Shown: positions 7,604 to 15,975 of the stretch, one piece after another
How positions within the stretch are numbered: the stretch's first letter is position 1
Layout of the letters: each line of letters starts with the position of its first letter
NCBI RefSeq assembly: GCF_013394795.1
Contig: NZ_JABXYU010000001.1
Location: 1,984,001 to 2,048,000 of the forward strand
Reading direction: 5' to 3'
Source: Leptotrichia sp. oral taxon 223
GTDB taxonomy: Bacteria > Fusobacteriota > Fusobacteriia > Fusobacteriales > Leptotrichiaceae
DNA length: 64,000 nucleotides
The notes under the pieces: model-generated
Told to the model about the DNA's origin: nothing
Databases searched by the model: none
The model's input: the letters and a program-made list of their open reading frames with translations, nothing else
Position numbers and translations under genes: made by a program

Positions 7604-9388
7604 ATGGAAGAAGAAATAAAGTCACCAATTAAATACAAGGATATTCCCACCCATCCAGGAGTTTATCTGATGAAAAATGAGCGTGGAAAGATTATTTATG
7701 TGGGAAAGGCGAAAAATTTGCAAAATAGGGTAAAGTCTTATTTTATGAATGTAAATTCGCATAATCAGAAAACGCTGGAATTGGTTAAAAACATTAGGGA
7801 TATTGAATTTTTTATCTGTAAATCGGAAGTTGAGGCGCTTATTCTGGAAAATAATCTTATAAAGAAGAATAAGCCAAAATATAATATTTTATTAAAAGAT
7901 GAAAAAACTTATCCGTATATAAAATTTACAAAGGAAAAATTTCCTAAAGTGGAAATTGTGAGAAGCACGAAAAAATTAAATGAAAATGCAGAATATTTCG
8001 GGCCTTATCCGATGGGGATATTTTTTGCAATGAAGTCGCTTATTAAGATATTTCCCGTGCGGGACTGCAATCGAAATATGGACAAAATTACAAAACCTTG
8101 CTTAAAATATTATATGAAAACTTGTCCTGCTCCCTGTAAATACAAGGATATTGAAGATGAGTACAGTATAAATGTAAAAAATTTCAAGAATTTTTTGAAG
8201 GGGCATTCTGACAAGGTTATTGAAATGCTGGAAAGCCGAATGAAAAAGTTTAGTGATGAAATGGAATTTGAGCGTGCAATTAACGAGCGGGAAAAACTGT
8301 CTGTGATGAAAAAAATGCTGGAAACACAGATTATTGAATACAGCAAGGAAATTGATGAAGACGTGTTTGTATTTGAGGAAAAAAGGGAAAATGTGTTTTT
8401 GTGCGTGTTAAACATTCGTGAAGGAAAAGTAATTAATAAAAATCATATAATAATCTCGCTGGAGAGAAGCCAGGAGGAAAACCTGTTTGAGCGGCTAATT
8501 ACTTCGTATTATGAAAAAAGGAACATTCCAAAACATATTATTTGTGATGAACGATTTGCGCAAAGCGAACTTTTGATAAAAGAATGGGCAAAAATTGAAA
8601 AGCATAAGGAAATAAAATTTCATTTTCCAAAAATAAACAGCCGAAGATTGCAGCTTCTGGAAATGGGATATTTAAACCTGCGTGAAGAAGTGGATAAATA
8701 TTACAGAAAACGTCGTATGGTTCAGGAAGGGCTGCATAACTTGAAAAAAGAACTGCATTTAAAAAGTTTGCCTTACAGAATCGAATGTTTTGATATTTCA
8801 AATATTCAGGGAAAAGATGCGGTTGCAGCGATGACGGTGGCACTTGATGGGGAAACAACACCGAAGGAATACAGGCATTTTAAGATTACAGTAAAGGACA
8901 CACCTGATGACTTTTTAATGATGAGGGAAGCGTTGACACGAAGATATTCCAAAATGGAAAATGATAAAATGCCTAATTTAATTCTAATAGATGGTGGAAA
9001 AGGGCAGCTTGGAGTGGCTGTGGATGTATTGGAAAAACTTGGGAAAATAGAGCATACTGATGTAATTGGAATTGCAAAAAGGGAAGAGGAAATTTTTAAA
9101 AGTTATGAAAGCGAGCCTTATTTATTTGAAAAGACAGACGAAACATTGAAAATTTTGCAAAGACTGCGGGATGAAGCCCATAGATTTGGGATTACGCATC
9201 ATAGAAAATTAAGAAGTAAACGGAATGTTAAAAGTGCATTGGATGACATTGCAGGAATCGGGCCAAAGCGTAAAAAGGAATTAATAAAAAAATTTGGATT
9301 AATAAAAAATATAAGGAATGCAACACTAGCAGAACTGATGGAAATTGTGCCAGAAAATATTGCTATTTCAATAAAAGAAAATTTATAA
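7604..9388 (+). CDS. uvrC: Excinuclease ABC subunit C
   Basis: A 594-residue UvrC, full family length. It makes the 3' and 5' incisions around bulky lesions after UvrA and UvrB. Order of domains: GIY-YIG nuclease at residues ~12-95 (GVYLMKNERGKIIYVGKA), a Cys cluster CLKYYMKTCPAPC near residue 170, the UVR motif ~200-235, the RNase H-like endonuclease with the conserved CFDISNIQG stretch and LILIDGGKGQL, and a C-terminal helix-hairpin-helix (DDIAGIGPKRKKELIKKFG). It sits directly behind rapZ; uvrA is 6.6 kb downstream. Confidence 0.97.
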   Translation: MEEEIKSPIKYKDIPTHPGVYLMKNERGKIIYVGKAKNLQNRVKSYFMNVNSHNQKTLELVKNIRDIEFFICKSEVEALILENNLIKKNKPKYNILLKDEKTYPYIKFTKEKFPKVEIVRSTKKLNENAEYFGPYPMGIFFAMKSLIKIFPVRDCNRNMDKITKPCLKYYMKTCPAPCKYKDIEDEYSINVKNFKNFLKGHSDKVIEMLESRMKKFSDEMEFERAINEREKLSVMKKMLETQIIEYSKEIDEDVFVFEEKRENVFLCVLNIREGKVINKNHIIISLERSQEENLFERLITSYYEKRNIPKHIICDERFAQSELLIKEWAKIEKHKEIKFHFPKINSRRLQLLEMGYLNLREEVDKYYRKRRMVQEGLHNLKKELHLKSLPYRIECFDISNIQGKDAVAAMTVALDGETTPKEYRHFKITVKDTPDDFLMMREALTRRYSKMENDKMPNLILIDGGKGQLGVAVDVLEKLGKIEHTDVIGIAKREEEIFKSYESEPYLFEKTDETLKILQRLRDEAHRFGITHHRKLRSKRNVKSALDDIAGIGPKRKKELIKKFGLIKNIRNATLAELMEIVPENIAISIKENL

Positions 9389-9409
9389 GAATATATTAGG
9401 AGGAAAACC

Positions 9410-10426
9410 TTGAAACAGTTAATAATTTTGATGCTGCTTGGGTGCAGTATGACGAGTTTTGCTCTTTTTGATAAGATAAAAAAGGAGATAAAATGGAAGG
9501 AAGAGGAAAAGCCTCGATTTAATCAGGTAAAAGTAATGATTGACGGGAAAGAGAAAATGCGGAAAGTTATACCGGGACGTTATGAGATAAAGCTGTTTGA
9601 AATTACGTATCCGACAGATTTGTTTGGGAAAAATAGATTTTACAATGAATTTAACACTTTCTTGAAAAATATAAAAAAGGGGAAGAAGTATTCATTGCTT
9701 CTGGAAAATAGATTTTACCAGGAAATGCAGGATATAAAAATTGATCAGCTTTCAGAAGAAGAAAAAATACTGGAACTACCTGCATCTTCTTTGGATGAAT
9801 ATTATAGGCAGCAGATAGCTGCAATGTCTAACGGCGCTAATTTGACGGAATATGTAGGAACGGATCAGGAATATTTGAATAGGCAGATTTATGTACTTTA
9901 TGAACTTTTAAATAAAACCGATTTTAAGCCAACAAATGTCTATTCGGAACTGGATAAGGAATTTTTAATTGAAGAATTGAGAAATCATCGAAAGGAAGTT
10001 GTAGAAAACTTTGAAAAATCGAATGTTGAATTTTTTATAAAGGAAACTTATGAAAATTCTGGATTAAATAAATTTAAAGATGATTCTGTGTATAAATTTG
10101 ACAAGGATATTTTAATTTCTGACAAATTAGAGGATCAGGCAGTATTGCCGGAGGTTCAGAGAAATGTTTATTTAACAGGCTTTCCTAGTGAAATTATTGA
10201 AGAACTTGCTAAAAATAAATTAAAATTAAAAAGAACACCATTGCTACTTGAAAATGATGAATATACAGGGTATACTTATAATGAAAACAATACAGTTGTG
10301 TTTGTCGGGGGGAAAAATCCTAAGTATTATTACAGGGATTATAAGATAAATGTGGTTAAAAAGCCGATAGCAGTGCTGGATTTGTTAAAGACAAATTCTA
10401 ATTATTATGTATCAGATTTTTTTTAA
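9410..10426 (+). CDS. Exported or lipid-anchored protein of unknown function
   Basis: A 338-residue protein starting at TTG (9410) behind a strong AGGAGG site, 21 bases after uvrC. The N-terminus MKQLIILMLLGCSMTSFA is either a short lipoprotein signal (LLGC, Cys12) or a Sec signal cleaved after SFA. The rest is charged and soluble, rich in Glu, Lys and Tyr, with no membrane segment and no motif I recognise. It ends in a double Phe (VSDFF). It probably faces the periplasm and may be co-transcribed with rapZ and uvrC. Orthologues, if any, are likely confined to Leptotrichiaceae. Confidence 0.7.
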   Translation: MKQLIILMLLGCSMTSFALFDKIKKEIKWKEEEKPRFNQVKVMIDGKEKMRKVIPGRYEIKLFEITYPTDLFGKNRFYNEFNTFLKNIKKGKKYSLLLENRFYQEMQDIKIDQLSEEEKILELPASSLDEYYRQQIAAMSNGANLTEYVGTDQEYLNRQIYVLYELLNKTDFKPTNVYSELDKEFLIEELRNHRKEVVENFEKSNVEFFIKETYENSGLNKFKDDSVYKFDKDILISDKLEDQAVLPEVQRNVYLTGFPSEIIEELAKNKLKLKRTPLLLENDEYTGYTYNENNTVVFVGGKNPKYYYRDYKINVVKKPIAVLDLLKTNSNYYVSDFF

Positions 10427-10706
10427 AATTATATTTTTAATAATATAAATAATAAATTTGTTCAATATGAAATTTCAAATTATTCATTTATTTTTTTTAT
10501 TTTTAAATTTTAGGTTATTTTTATTAATAATAATTTTTCCTTTGTTTTTTATTTTCCCCTTTGAATATGTAAGTTATATAAAAAAGAGGAACAATAATTA
10601 TTCATAAAAATAATTCAAAAATATAAATTGCAAAAAAATTTTTAGGATGAATGGTTTAGGAATGAAAAGTATTGAACAAAATTAATCTTTAGAAGTAGGA
10701 GGAAAG
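10427..10706 (+). other. AT-rich leader of the nucleoside transporter operon
   Basis: 280 bases of very AT-rich DNA with short inverted A/T repeats. No consensus promoter or riboswitch was recognised. A good ribosome site (AGGAGG) lies at its end. Confidence 0.4.
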
Positions 10707-12224
10707 ATGAGCGAATATATTTTGGAAATGAGAAATATACGGAAAGAGTTTTTGGGCGGAAAAATCGTTGCAAATGATGATATTACGCTGAAGATTAAAA
10801 AAGGGGAGATTCATGCGATTGTTGGGGAAAATGGTGCTGGAAAGTCCACGCTTATGAAGATTTTGAATGGACTTTATTCTCCGACTTCTGGTGAAATTTT
10901 TTACAAGGGGAAAAAAGTTGACATTGACAGTCCTACAACTGCGGCAAATTTAGGAATTGGAATGGTTTATCAGCACTTTATGTTAGTTGACACGCTGACA
11001 GTTGCTGAAAATATGGTTCTAGGATTTGAGCCTAAAAAGGGCGGAGTGTTTTTTGACTTGAATACTGCGAGAAACCAGGTTAGGGAAGTTTCTGAAAAAT
11101 ATGGGCTGAATATTGATCCGGATGCGAAAGTGTCAGACTTATCAGTTGGGATTCATCAGAGAATCGAGATTTTAAAGGTATTATTTAAAGGTGCGGAATT
11201 ACTGGTATTTGATGAGCCGAGTGCGGTGCTTACGCCACAGGAAGTAAAAGAGCTGTATGAGATTATGAGAAACCTTATAAAGGAAGGAAAAACAATTATT
11301 TTTATTTCACATAAATTGCAGGAAGTGCTTGACTTGTCAGATAATATTACGGTTATTCGACGTGGAAGCGATGTTGGAGGATTGAAAACTGCAGAAGCAA
11401 CGAAGGAAAAAATTGCAAATCTTATGGTTGGGCGTGTGGTTTTGTTTGAAGTGAAACGTCCAGATGTAAAATTTGGGAATGTGGTTGTAAAAGTTGATAA
11501 TTTGAGTGTAAAAAATGGAAGCATTGAAAAAGTTAAGGGGGTTTCGTTTGAAATCCGGGAAGGTGAAGTGCTGGGAATCGCCGGAGTGGAAGGAAATGGA
11601 CAGACTGAGCTTATTGAGGCTTTGGCAGGGCTTGCAAAAGTTGACAATGGAACGTATTTTATAGGCAATGACGAACTGGAAAACAAAACGCCAAAACTTA
11701 TCAAGGAAAAAGGGCTTTCCCACATACCTGAAAACAGACATAAACGAGCTACTATTGATGATTTTACAATGGAAGAAAATATGGCCTTGGGACTTCAGGA
11801 TCAGTATTCTAAGGGAGCATTGCTTGACTACGGTGAAATTGAAAGAAAAACTAACGAATACATAAAAAAATACGATATTAGACCAACAGATGGGAAAATC
11901 AAGTTTGGCGGACTGTCTGGTGGAAATCAGCAGAAAGTCGTTGTAGCAAGAGAGCTGGAGCGTGAAAATAAATTTATCATTGCGGCACAGCCTACAAGGG
12001 GAGTCGATATTGGTGCGATTGAGATGATTCACAATACTATTCTGAATGAAAAAACTAAGAAAAAGGCGATAATGGTTGTTTCGGCAGAACTGTCAGAAAT
12101 AATGGCGTTAAGCGACAGGATTGCAGTAATGTATTCAGGAAGAATTGTAGGAATTTTGGATAGAAAAGACGCAACAACAGAAAAAATAGGAATATTAATG
12201 GCAGGAGGGAAAATAGATGATTAA
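10707..12224 (+). CDS. Nucleoside-type ABC importer, double ATPase subunit
   Basis: A 505-residue protein with two ABC ATPase domains in tandem, the architecture of the YufO/NupA class that energises BMP-family nucleoside or simple-sugar importers. The first domain has Walker A GENGAGKST (about residue 41), signature LSVGIHQRIEIL and Walker B LLVFDEPSA. The second has a degenerate Walker A (GVEGNGQTEL), signature LSGGNQQKVVVARE and a Walker B-like FIIAAQPTRG, which is typical of this family. It overlaps the next gene by 8 bases. B. subtilis NupOPQ and L. lactis NupABC are the nearest characterised systems. The usual BmpA-type binding lipoprotein is not encoded in the window. Confidence 0.92.
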   Translation: MSEYILEMRNIRKEFLGGKIVANDDITLKIKKGEIHAIVGENGAGKSTLMKILNGLYSPTSGEIFYKGKKVDIDSPTTAANLGIGMVYQHFMLVDTLTVAENMVLGFEPKKGGVFFDLNTARNQVREVSEKYGLNIDPDAKVSDLSVGIHQRIEILKVLFKGAELLVFDEPSAVLTPQEVKELYEIMRNLIKEGKTIIFISHKLQEVLDLSDNITVIRRGSDVGGLKTAEATKEKIANLMVGRVVLFEVKRPDVKFGNVVVKVDNLSVKNGSIEKVKGVSFEIREGEVLGIAGVEGNGQTELIEALAGLAKVDNGTYFIGNDELENKTPKLIKEKGLSHIPENRHKRATIDDFTMEENMALGLQDQYSKGALLDYGEIERKTNEYIKKYDIRPTDGKIKFGGLSGGNQQKVVVARELERENKFIIAAQPTRGVDIGAIEMIHNTILNEKTKKKAIMVVSAELSEIMALSDRIAVMYSGRIVGILDRKDATTEKIGILMAGGKIDD

Positions 12225-13284
12225 AAATAAGGTAAAGGATTTTCTACCATCTATAATTGCAGTATTAATCGCATTAATTATTGGTGGAATGATAATGATG
12301 ACGAAAGGTGTAAATCCGTTTACAGCCTATCTTGATATGATGAGAGCAGCTTTTTATCAGACTTCTCCAAGATCTCCATTCTTGAGCGGTCTTGCGAAAA
12401 CGTTATTTATTGCAACACCATTAATATTCTCGGCACTTGCCACAATGGTAGCCTTTAAAGCGGGATTATTTAATATCGGAATGCAGGGGCAAATGGTTGC
12501 AGGAGGGCTTGCAGCAACTTTCTGGGCAATTACATTTAGAAATTATGTTTTTGGAAATGTATTCATTGTAATAATTGTAGCTGTAATTGCAGGATTTTTA
12601 TGGGCTGGAATAGCTGGGCTGTTACGTGCAAAGTTTGGAGTGAATGAAGTAATTAGTACAATTATGTTAAATTATATTATGATTGAAATACAAAATTTCA
12701 TGTTAAACGGAATTTTAAAAGATCCAACTACACAAAATACACAATCTCCACGTGTGTTTGAAGGGGCAAGACTGCCGCTGCTTTTTGCAAAAGTTACAAA
12801 ACAAAATTTGAATTTTGGTTTCATAATTGCAGTTCTTTTGACAATAGGGTTGTTTTTCTTTTTCAAATATTTCAAAAAAGGATACGAGATAAAAGCAGTC
12901 GGGCAAAGCGACACAGTTTCTGAAAATGCAGGAATTAATCCAAAATATATTATGTTTTTGGCAATGGGAATTGCTGGAGCGTGTGCTGGACTTGGAGGAG
13001 CTGAACGTGTTTTAGGTGGAGCTTCAGAGTACACATATACAGAGCTTATTATGGGAGATTACGGATTTACAGGACTTGCGGTGGCGCTTCTTGGAAAAAA
13101 CAACCCATTTGGAATATTAGTTGCAGCAATATTTTATGCATCACTTGAGGTTGGAGGACAAATGCTGCAGCAGAGATACCAGATTGACAAGGATATTGTA
13201 TTTATTATACAAGCGTTAATCATTATTTTTGTAGCATCAGAAAATTTATTTAAATTTATGATTAATAAAAAGAAAGTGGCGTAA
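12217..13284 (+). CDS. Nucleoside-type ABC importer permease 1
   Basis: A 355-residue polytopic membrane protein of the BPD_transp_2 family, corresponding to YufP/NupP. Eight or more hydrophobic segments are visible; the conserved NIGMQGQMVAGG block (about residue 88) and the later AVGQSD/ENAGI cytoplasmic coupling loop define the family. It starts inside the end of the ATPase gene (ATGATTAA overlap), which implies translational coupling. With the next permease it forms the membrane channel of the importer. Confidence 0.92.
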   Translation: MIKNKVKDFLPSIIAVLIALIIGGMIMMTKGVNPFTAYLDMMRAAFYQTSPRSPFLSGLAKTLFIATPLIFSALATMVAFKAGLFNIGMQGQMVAGGLAATFWAITFRNYVFGNVFIVIIVAVIAGFLWAGIAGLLRAKFGVNEVISTIMLNYIMIEIQNFMLNGILKDPTTQNTQSPRVFEGARLPLLFAKVTKQNLNFGFIIAVLLTIGLFFFFKYFKKGYEIKAVGQSDTVSENAGINPKYIMFLAMGIAGACAGLGGAERVLGGASEYTYTELIMGDYGFTGLAVALLGKNNPFGILVAAIFYASLEVGGQMLQQRYQIDKDIVFIIQALIIIFVASENLFKFMINKKKVA

Positions 13285-13330
13285 ATTTAGTTATTAAATA
13301 AAAAATATTGAGTTAGAAAGGAAAGATAAA

Positions 13331-14200
13331 ATGAATATATTACAACAAATACTTAATTTATTGCAGCAAACAATAATAATAGCACCTCCAATCCTTATAA
13401 CAGCCGTAGGAGCGTGTATCTCTGAAAGAAGTGGAATTGTTAATATTGGGCTTGAAGGAATTATGCTAAGTTCAGCATTTGCAACGGCAGTTGTCAATAT
13501 TGCCACAGGGAATCCTTATTTAGGAATAGTTTTTGGAATGATAGTGGGAATTTTAATTTCGCTACTTCACGCAGTAATCAGTATCAACCTTAGAGGAAAC
13601 CAGATTATAAGCGGAGTTGCAATAAATCTATTTGCAGCCGCAATAACTTCATATTCAATAAAAACTATCTATAAAACTGCTGGAAGCACTCCGTTAGCAA
13701 AGTCATTGGCAAATCGTCCATTAATGATAATTGTAATCTATGGAATCGGCATAGCAATGTATTTCTTTTTGTATAAAACTGTTTTAGGTTTGAGAATCCG
13801 TTCAGTTGGAGAACATCCATTAGCGGCCGATACAGTTGGGATAAGTGTTTATAAGACAAGATATATCGCTGTACTTATATCAGGTGCATTAGGAGGACTT
13901 GGCGGGGCTTATCTTACAGCCGTACTGCTTCCGTCTTTTTCAAACAACATGTCAGCAGGGCGTGGATATATCGCCTTGGCAGCAATGATTTTTGGGAAAT
14001 GGAATCCAATAGGAGCAATTTTAGCAAGTTTATTATTCGCTTTTGGACAAGCATTCGCCGATGTTTCCAAAACAATAGGACTCCCAATATCTCAGCAATT
14101 TTTGACAATGATACCGTATATTTTAACATTGTTGGCGTTGGTTGGATTTGTAGGAAAATCGAAAGCACCGAAGGCATCAGGATTGCCATATGAAAAATAA
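13331..14200 (+). CDS. Nucleoside-type ABC importer permease 2
   Basis: A 289-residue BPD_transp_2 permease, partner of the preceding protein (YufQ/NupQ class). It has the family motif SERSGIVNIGLEGIML near residue 35, the SVGEHPLAADTVGI coupling loop, and about eight membrane segments. The 46-base gap contains a ribosome site (GAAAGGAAAG), so the three transporter genes make one operon. Substrate is inferred to be a nucleoside; a pentose or other sugar is not excluded. Confidence 0.92.
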   Translation: MNILQQILNLLQQTIIIAPPILITAVGACISERSGIVNIGLEGIMLSSAFATAVVNIATGNPYLGIVFGMIVGILISLLHAVISINLRGNQIISGVAINLFAAAITSYSIKTIYKTAGSTPLAKSLANRPLMIIVIYGIGIAMYFFLYKTVLGLRIRSVGEHPLAADTVGISVYKTRYIAVLISGALGGLGGAYLTAVLLPSFSNNMSAGRGYIALAAMIFGKWNPIGAILASLLFAFGQAFADVSKTIGLPISQQFLTMIPYILTLLALVGFVGKSKAPKASGLPYEK

Positions 14201-14226
14201 AATTTGATAATAAAAAAGGAATAAAA

Positions 14227-14982
14227 ATGTCAAAATCTTATCAGAAAATAAATGCAGAAACAATTGATCGATGGATTGAAGAAGGCTAGGAATGGGGAAA
14301 GCCAATTAGCCATGAAACGTATTTAAATGCCAAAAATGGTAATTGGGATGTCCTTTTGACACCAGTAAATCCTGTGCCTCACGAATGGTTTGGAAACTTA
14401 AAAGATAAAAAAATACTAGGACTGGCTTCTGGAGGAGGCCAGCAAATGCCTATATTTAGTGCTTTGGGTGCAAACTGCACTGTTTTGGATTATTCAGATA
14501 AACAGCTGAAAGCTGAAAAAATAGTTGCAGAACGTGAAAAATATGAAATAGAAATTATCAAAGCCGATATGACAAAAAAATTACCATTTTCAGATAACAG
14601 TTTTGACATAATTTTTCATCCAGTAAGCAACTGCTATATTGAAAAAGTTGAACCAGTATTTAAAGAATGTTATCGAATTTTGAAAAAAGATGGAATTTTA
14701 TTGTGTGGACTGGATATTGGAACAAATTATACTGTAGATGAAAAGGAAGAGAAAATCATAAACAGTCTTCCATTCAACCCATTAGTCAACGAAGAGCAAA
14801 GAAAACAGCTGGAAGAACAGGATTGCGGAATTCAATTTTCTCACACAATATCAGAACAGATAGGCGGGCAATTGAAAGCTGGATTTAGACTAACAGATAT
14901 TTATGATGATACAAATGGATTCGGAAGGTTGCATGAACTTAATATTGCAAGTTTTGTGGCAACAAGAGCAATAAAAGAATAA
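14227..14982 (+). pseudogene. SAM-dependent methyltransferase, interrupted by TAG
   Basis: The natural start is the ATG at 14227 (MSKSYQKINAETIDRWIEEG), but codon 21 is TAG (14287-14289) where the family has Trp (EEGWEWGKPISHE); TGG to TAG is a single base change. After the stop the frame continues with strong class I methyltransferase features: KILGLASGGGQQMP (motif I), a DxS-type motif VLDYSDKQL, and FDIIFHPVSNCYIE. A restart at the ATG at 14356 would give 208 residues including the SAM-binding core but lacking the N-terminal cap. It follows the importer genes by 26 bases. Either a recent pseudogene, a read error, or a truncated but active enzyme. Confidence 0.75.
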
Positions 14983-15004
14983 AAACACAAAAGGAATATT
15001 TAAT

Positions 15005-15403
15005 ATGAGAAAAATAGTTTTTATATTTATGGTATTTTCTTTAGTTTCTTTTCCAAAAGATTTGGAAATAAGTACAGCTAAATTTTTTAGTGCATGTGGG
15101 GAAAATGATAATGAACATTTAAAAATACTAGAAAATGAACAAAGAAAAATGAATGAAATATACAATAAATTAATTCAAAAATTTGATAAAAATAGAAGAC
15201 GTTATTCTAAATCGAAGCAGGAGTTAATTAATTCTCAAAAAATGTGGATAAAATATTCAGATGAAGAAATGAGAAATTATGGAATGTATAGAAATTGGTA
15301 TAACCTATGCGTTAGAGAAAAATCTGAAACAAGAGAACGGATTAATTTAATACAACAAAGAATACTGGAATTAACAAATAAATATAAAAAATATTTAAAT
15401 TAA
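15005..15403 (+). CDS. LprI/DUF1311-like exported protein
   Basis: A 132-residue protein with a short signal peptide (MRKIVFIFMVFSLVSFP). The body carries the LprI/DUF1311 pattern: a Cys near residue 31, the helix ELINSQKMWIKYSDEEM (the QxxWxxY core) and a second Cys in NLCVREKSE. LprI of Mycobacterium is a lysozyme inhibitor, and related domains are widespread in periplasmic proteins of unknown role. A clear terminator follows. Protection against host lysozyme is possible but only inferred. Confidence 0.7.
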   Translation: MRKIVFIFMVFSLVSFPKDLEISTAKFFSACGENDNEHLKILENEQRKMNEIYNKLIQKFDKNRRRYSKSKQELINSQKMWIKYSDEEMRNYGMYRNWYNLCVREKSETRERINLIQQRILELTNKYKKYLN

Positions 15404-15421
15404 AATAATAATTGGAAAAAT

Positions 15422-15464
15422 CTGTTTCATAGATTGTTAAAAAAATTTGTGAAACAGGCTTTTT
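15422..15464 (+). terminator. Terminator after the LprI-like gene
   Basis: CTGTTTCA (15422-15429) pairs with TGAAACAG (15450-15457), followed by GCTTTTTT. Confidence 0.8.
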
Positions 15465-15513
15465 TATCTTTAAAAATTTATTATTAATAAATAGCTTTTC
15501 TTTATTTATTTTT

Positions 15514-15629
15514 GCAGGATTGCTCATTGCCGCAAATCCTGCACCTATGGCTAGACTACGACTTTTATTTGCCCAACTCCGAAACTCCTCCTTTCAGTCG
15601 TCAGACAGTCGTAGTTGAACAAATAAAAG
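15514..15629. repeat. Structured intergenic block with crossing inverted repeats
   Basis: GCAGGATT (15514-15521) pairs with AATCCTGC (15535-15542). Next, CTACGAC (15556-15562) pairs with GTCGTAG (15608-15614), while TTTTATTTG (15563-15571) pairs with CAAATAAAA (15620-15628). The last two pairings cross, so they could form a pseudoknot or two alternative folds. No coding frame is seen. Confidence 0.5.
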
Positions 15630-15681
15630 CTCCGTCGAATTATTAAAACTAAAGAATTTTTTTAACTAAAATAAAAACGAA

Positions 15682-15897
15682 GCAAAATTTCGTTAAAGAA
15701 AAAATAACTGTTTGAGATTTTGAAATAAATTTTAAATTATATTTGACTATTTGTATTAAAATAACTTTGATTCAAAATCGAGTTTTATTTTTTCTTTATA
15801 AGAAAGTTTTGCGTAAAGCGGGGTTGTAAGGGCATGGCGTTTGATGCCCTTACGTTAAAAAAGAATAAGAATATAAAATAAAAAACTATTATTAATA
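15682..15897 (-). repeat. Palindromic intergenic repeat, copy B
   Basis: Inverted relative to copy A at 3761-3920. The 78-base core is 15779-15856, with the 10-bp stem at 15826-15835 and 15844-15853. A ~60-base insertion (15717-15778) separates the core from the AACGAAATTTTGC block, where copy A has only about 17 bases. The element is therefore modular. Confidence 0.85.
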
Positions 15898-15975
15898 AAA
15901 ATAATCTAAAGTAAAAAAATAAAAAAAGGATTGGTTTATTGAGGGGAATTTTAGGAGAGAGGAACATCGAAAAGA

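Larger units (their letters stand above)
15404..15975. other. Repeat-rich gap before uvrA
   Basis: 570 gene-free bases. They hold a terminator (15422-15464), a structured block (15514-15629) and copy B of the palindromic intergenic repeat (15682-15897). The leader of uvrA follows, with a GGAGAGAGG ribosome site near 15955. Confidence 0.6.

Noticed and set aside
11156-12032. Long minus-strand frames (189 and 231 codons) opposite the importer ATPase
   Set aside because: Both are antisense to a conserved two-domain ABC protein and carry no recognisable motif.
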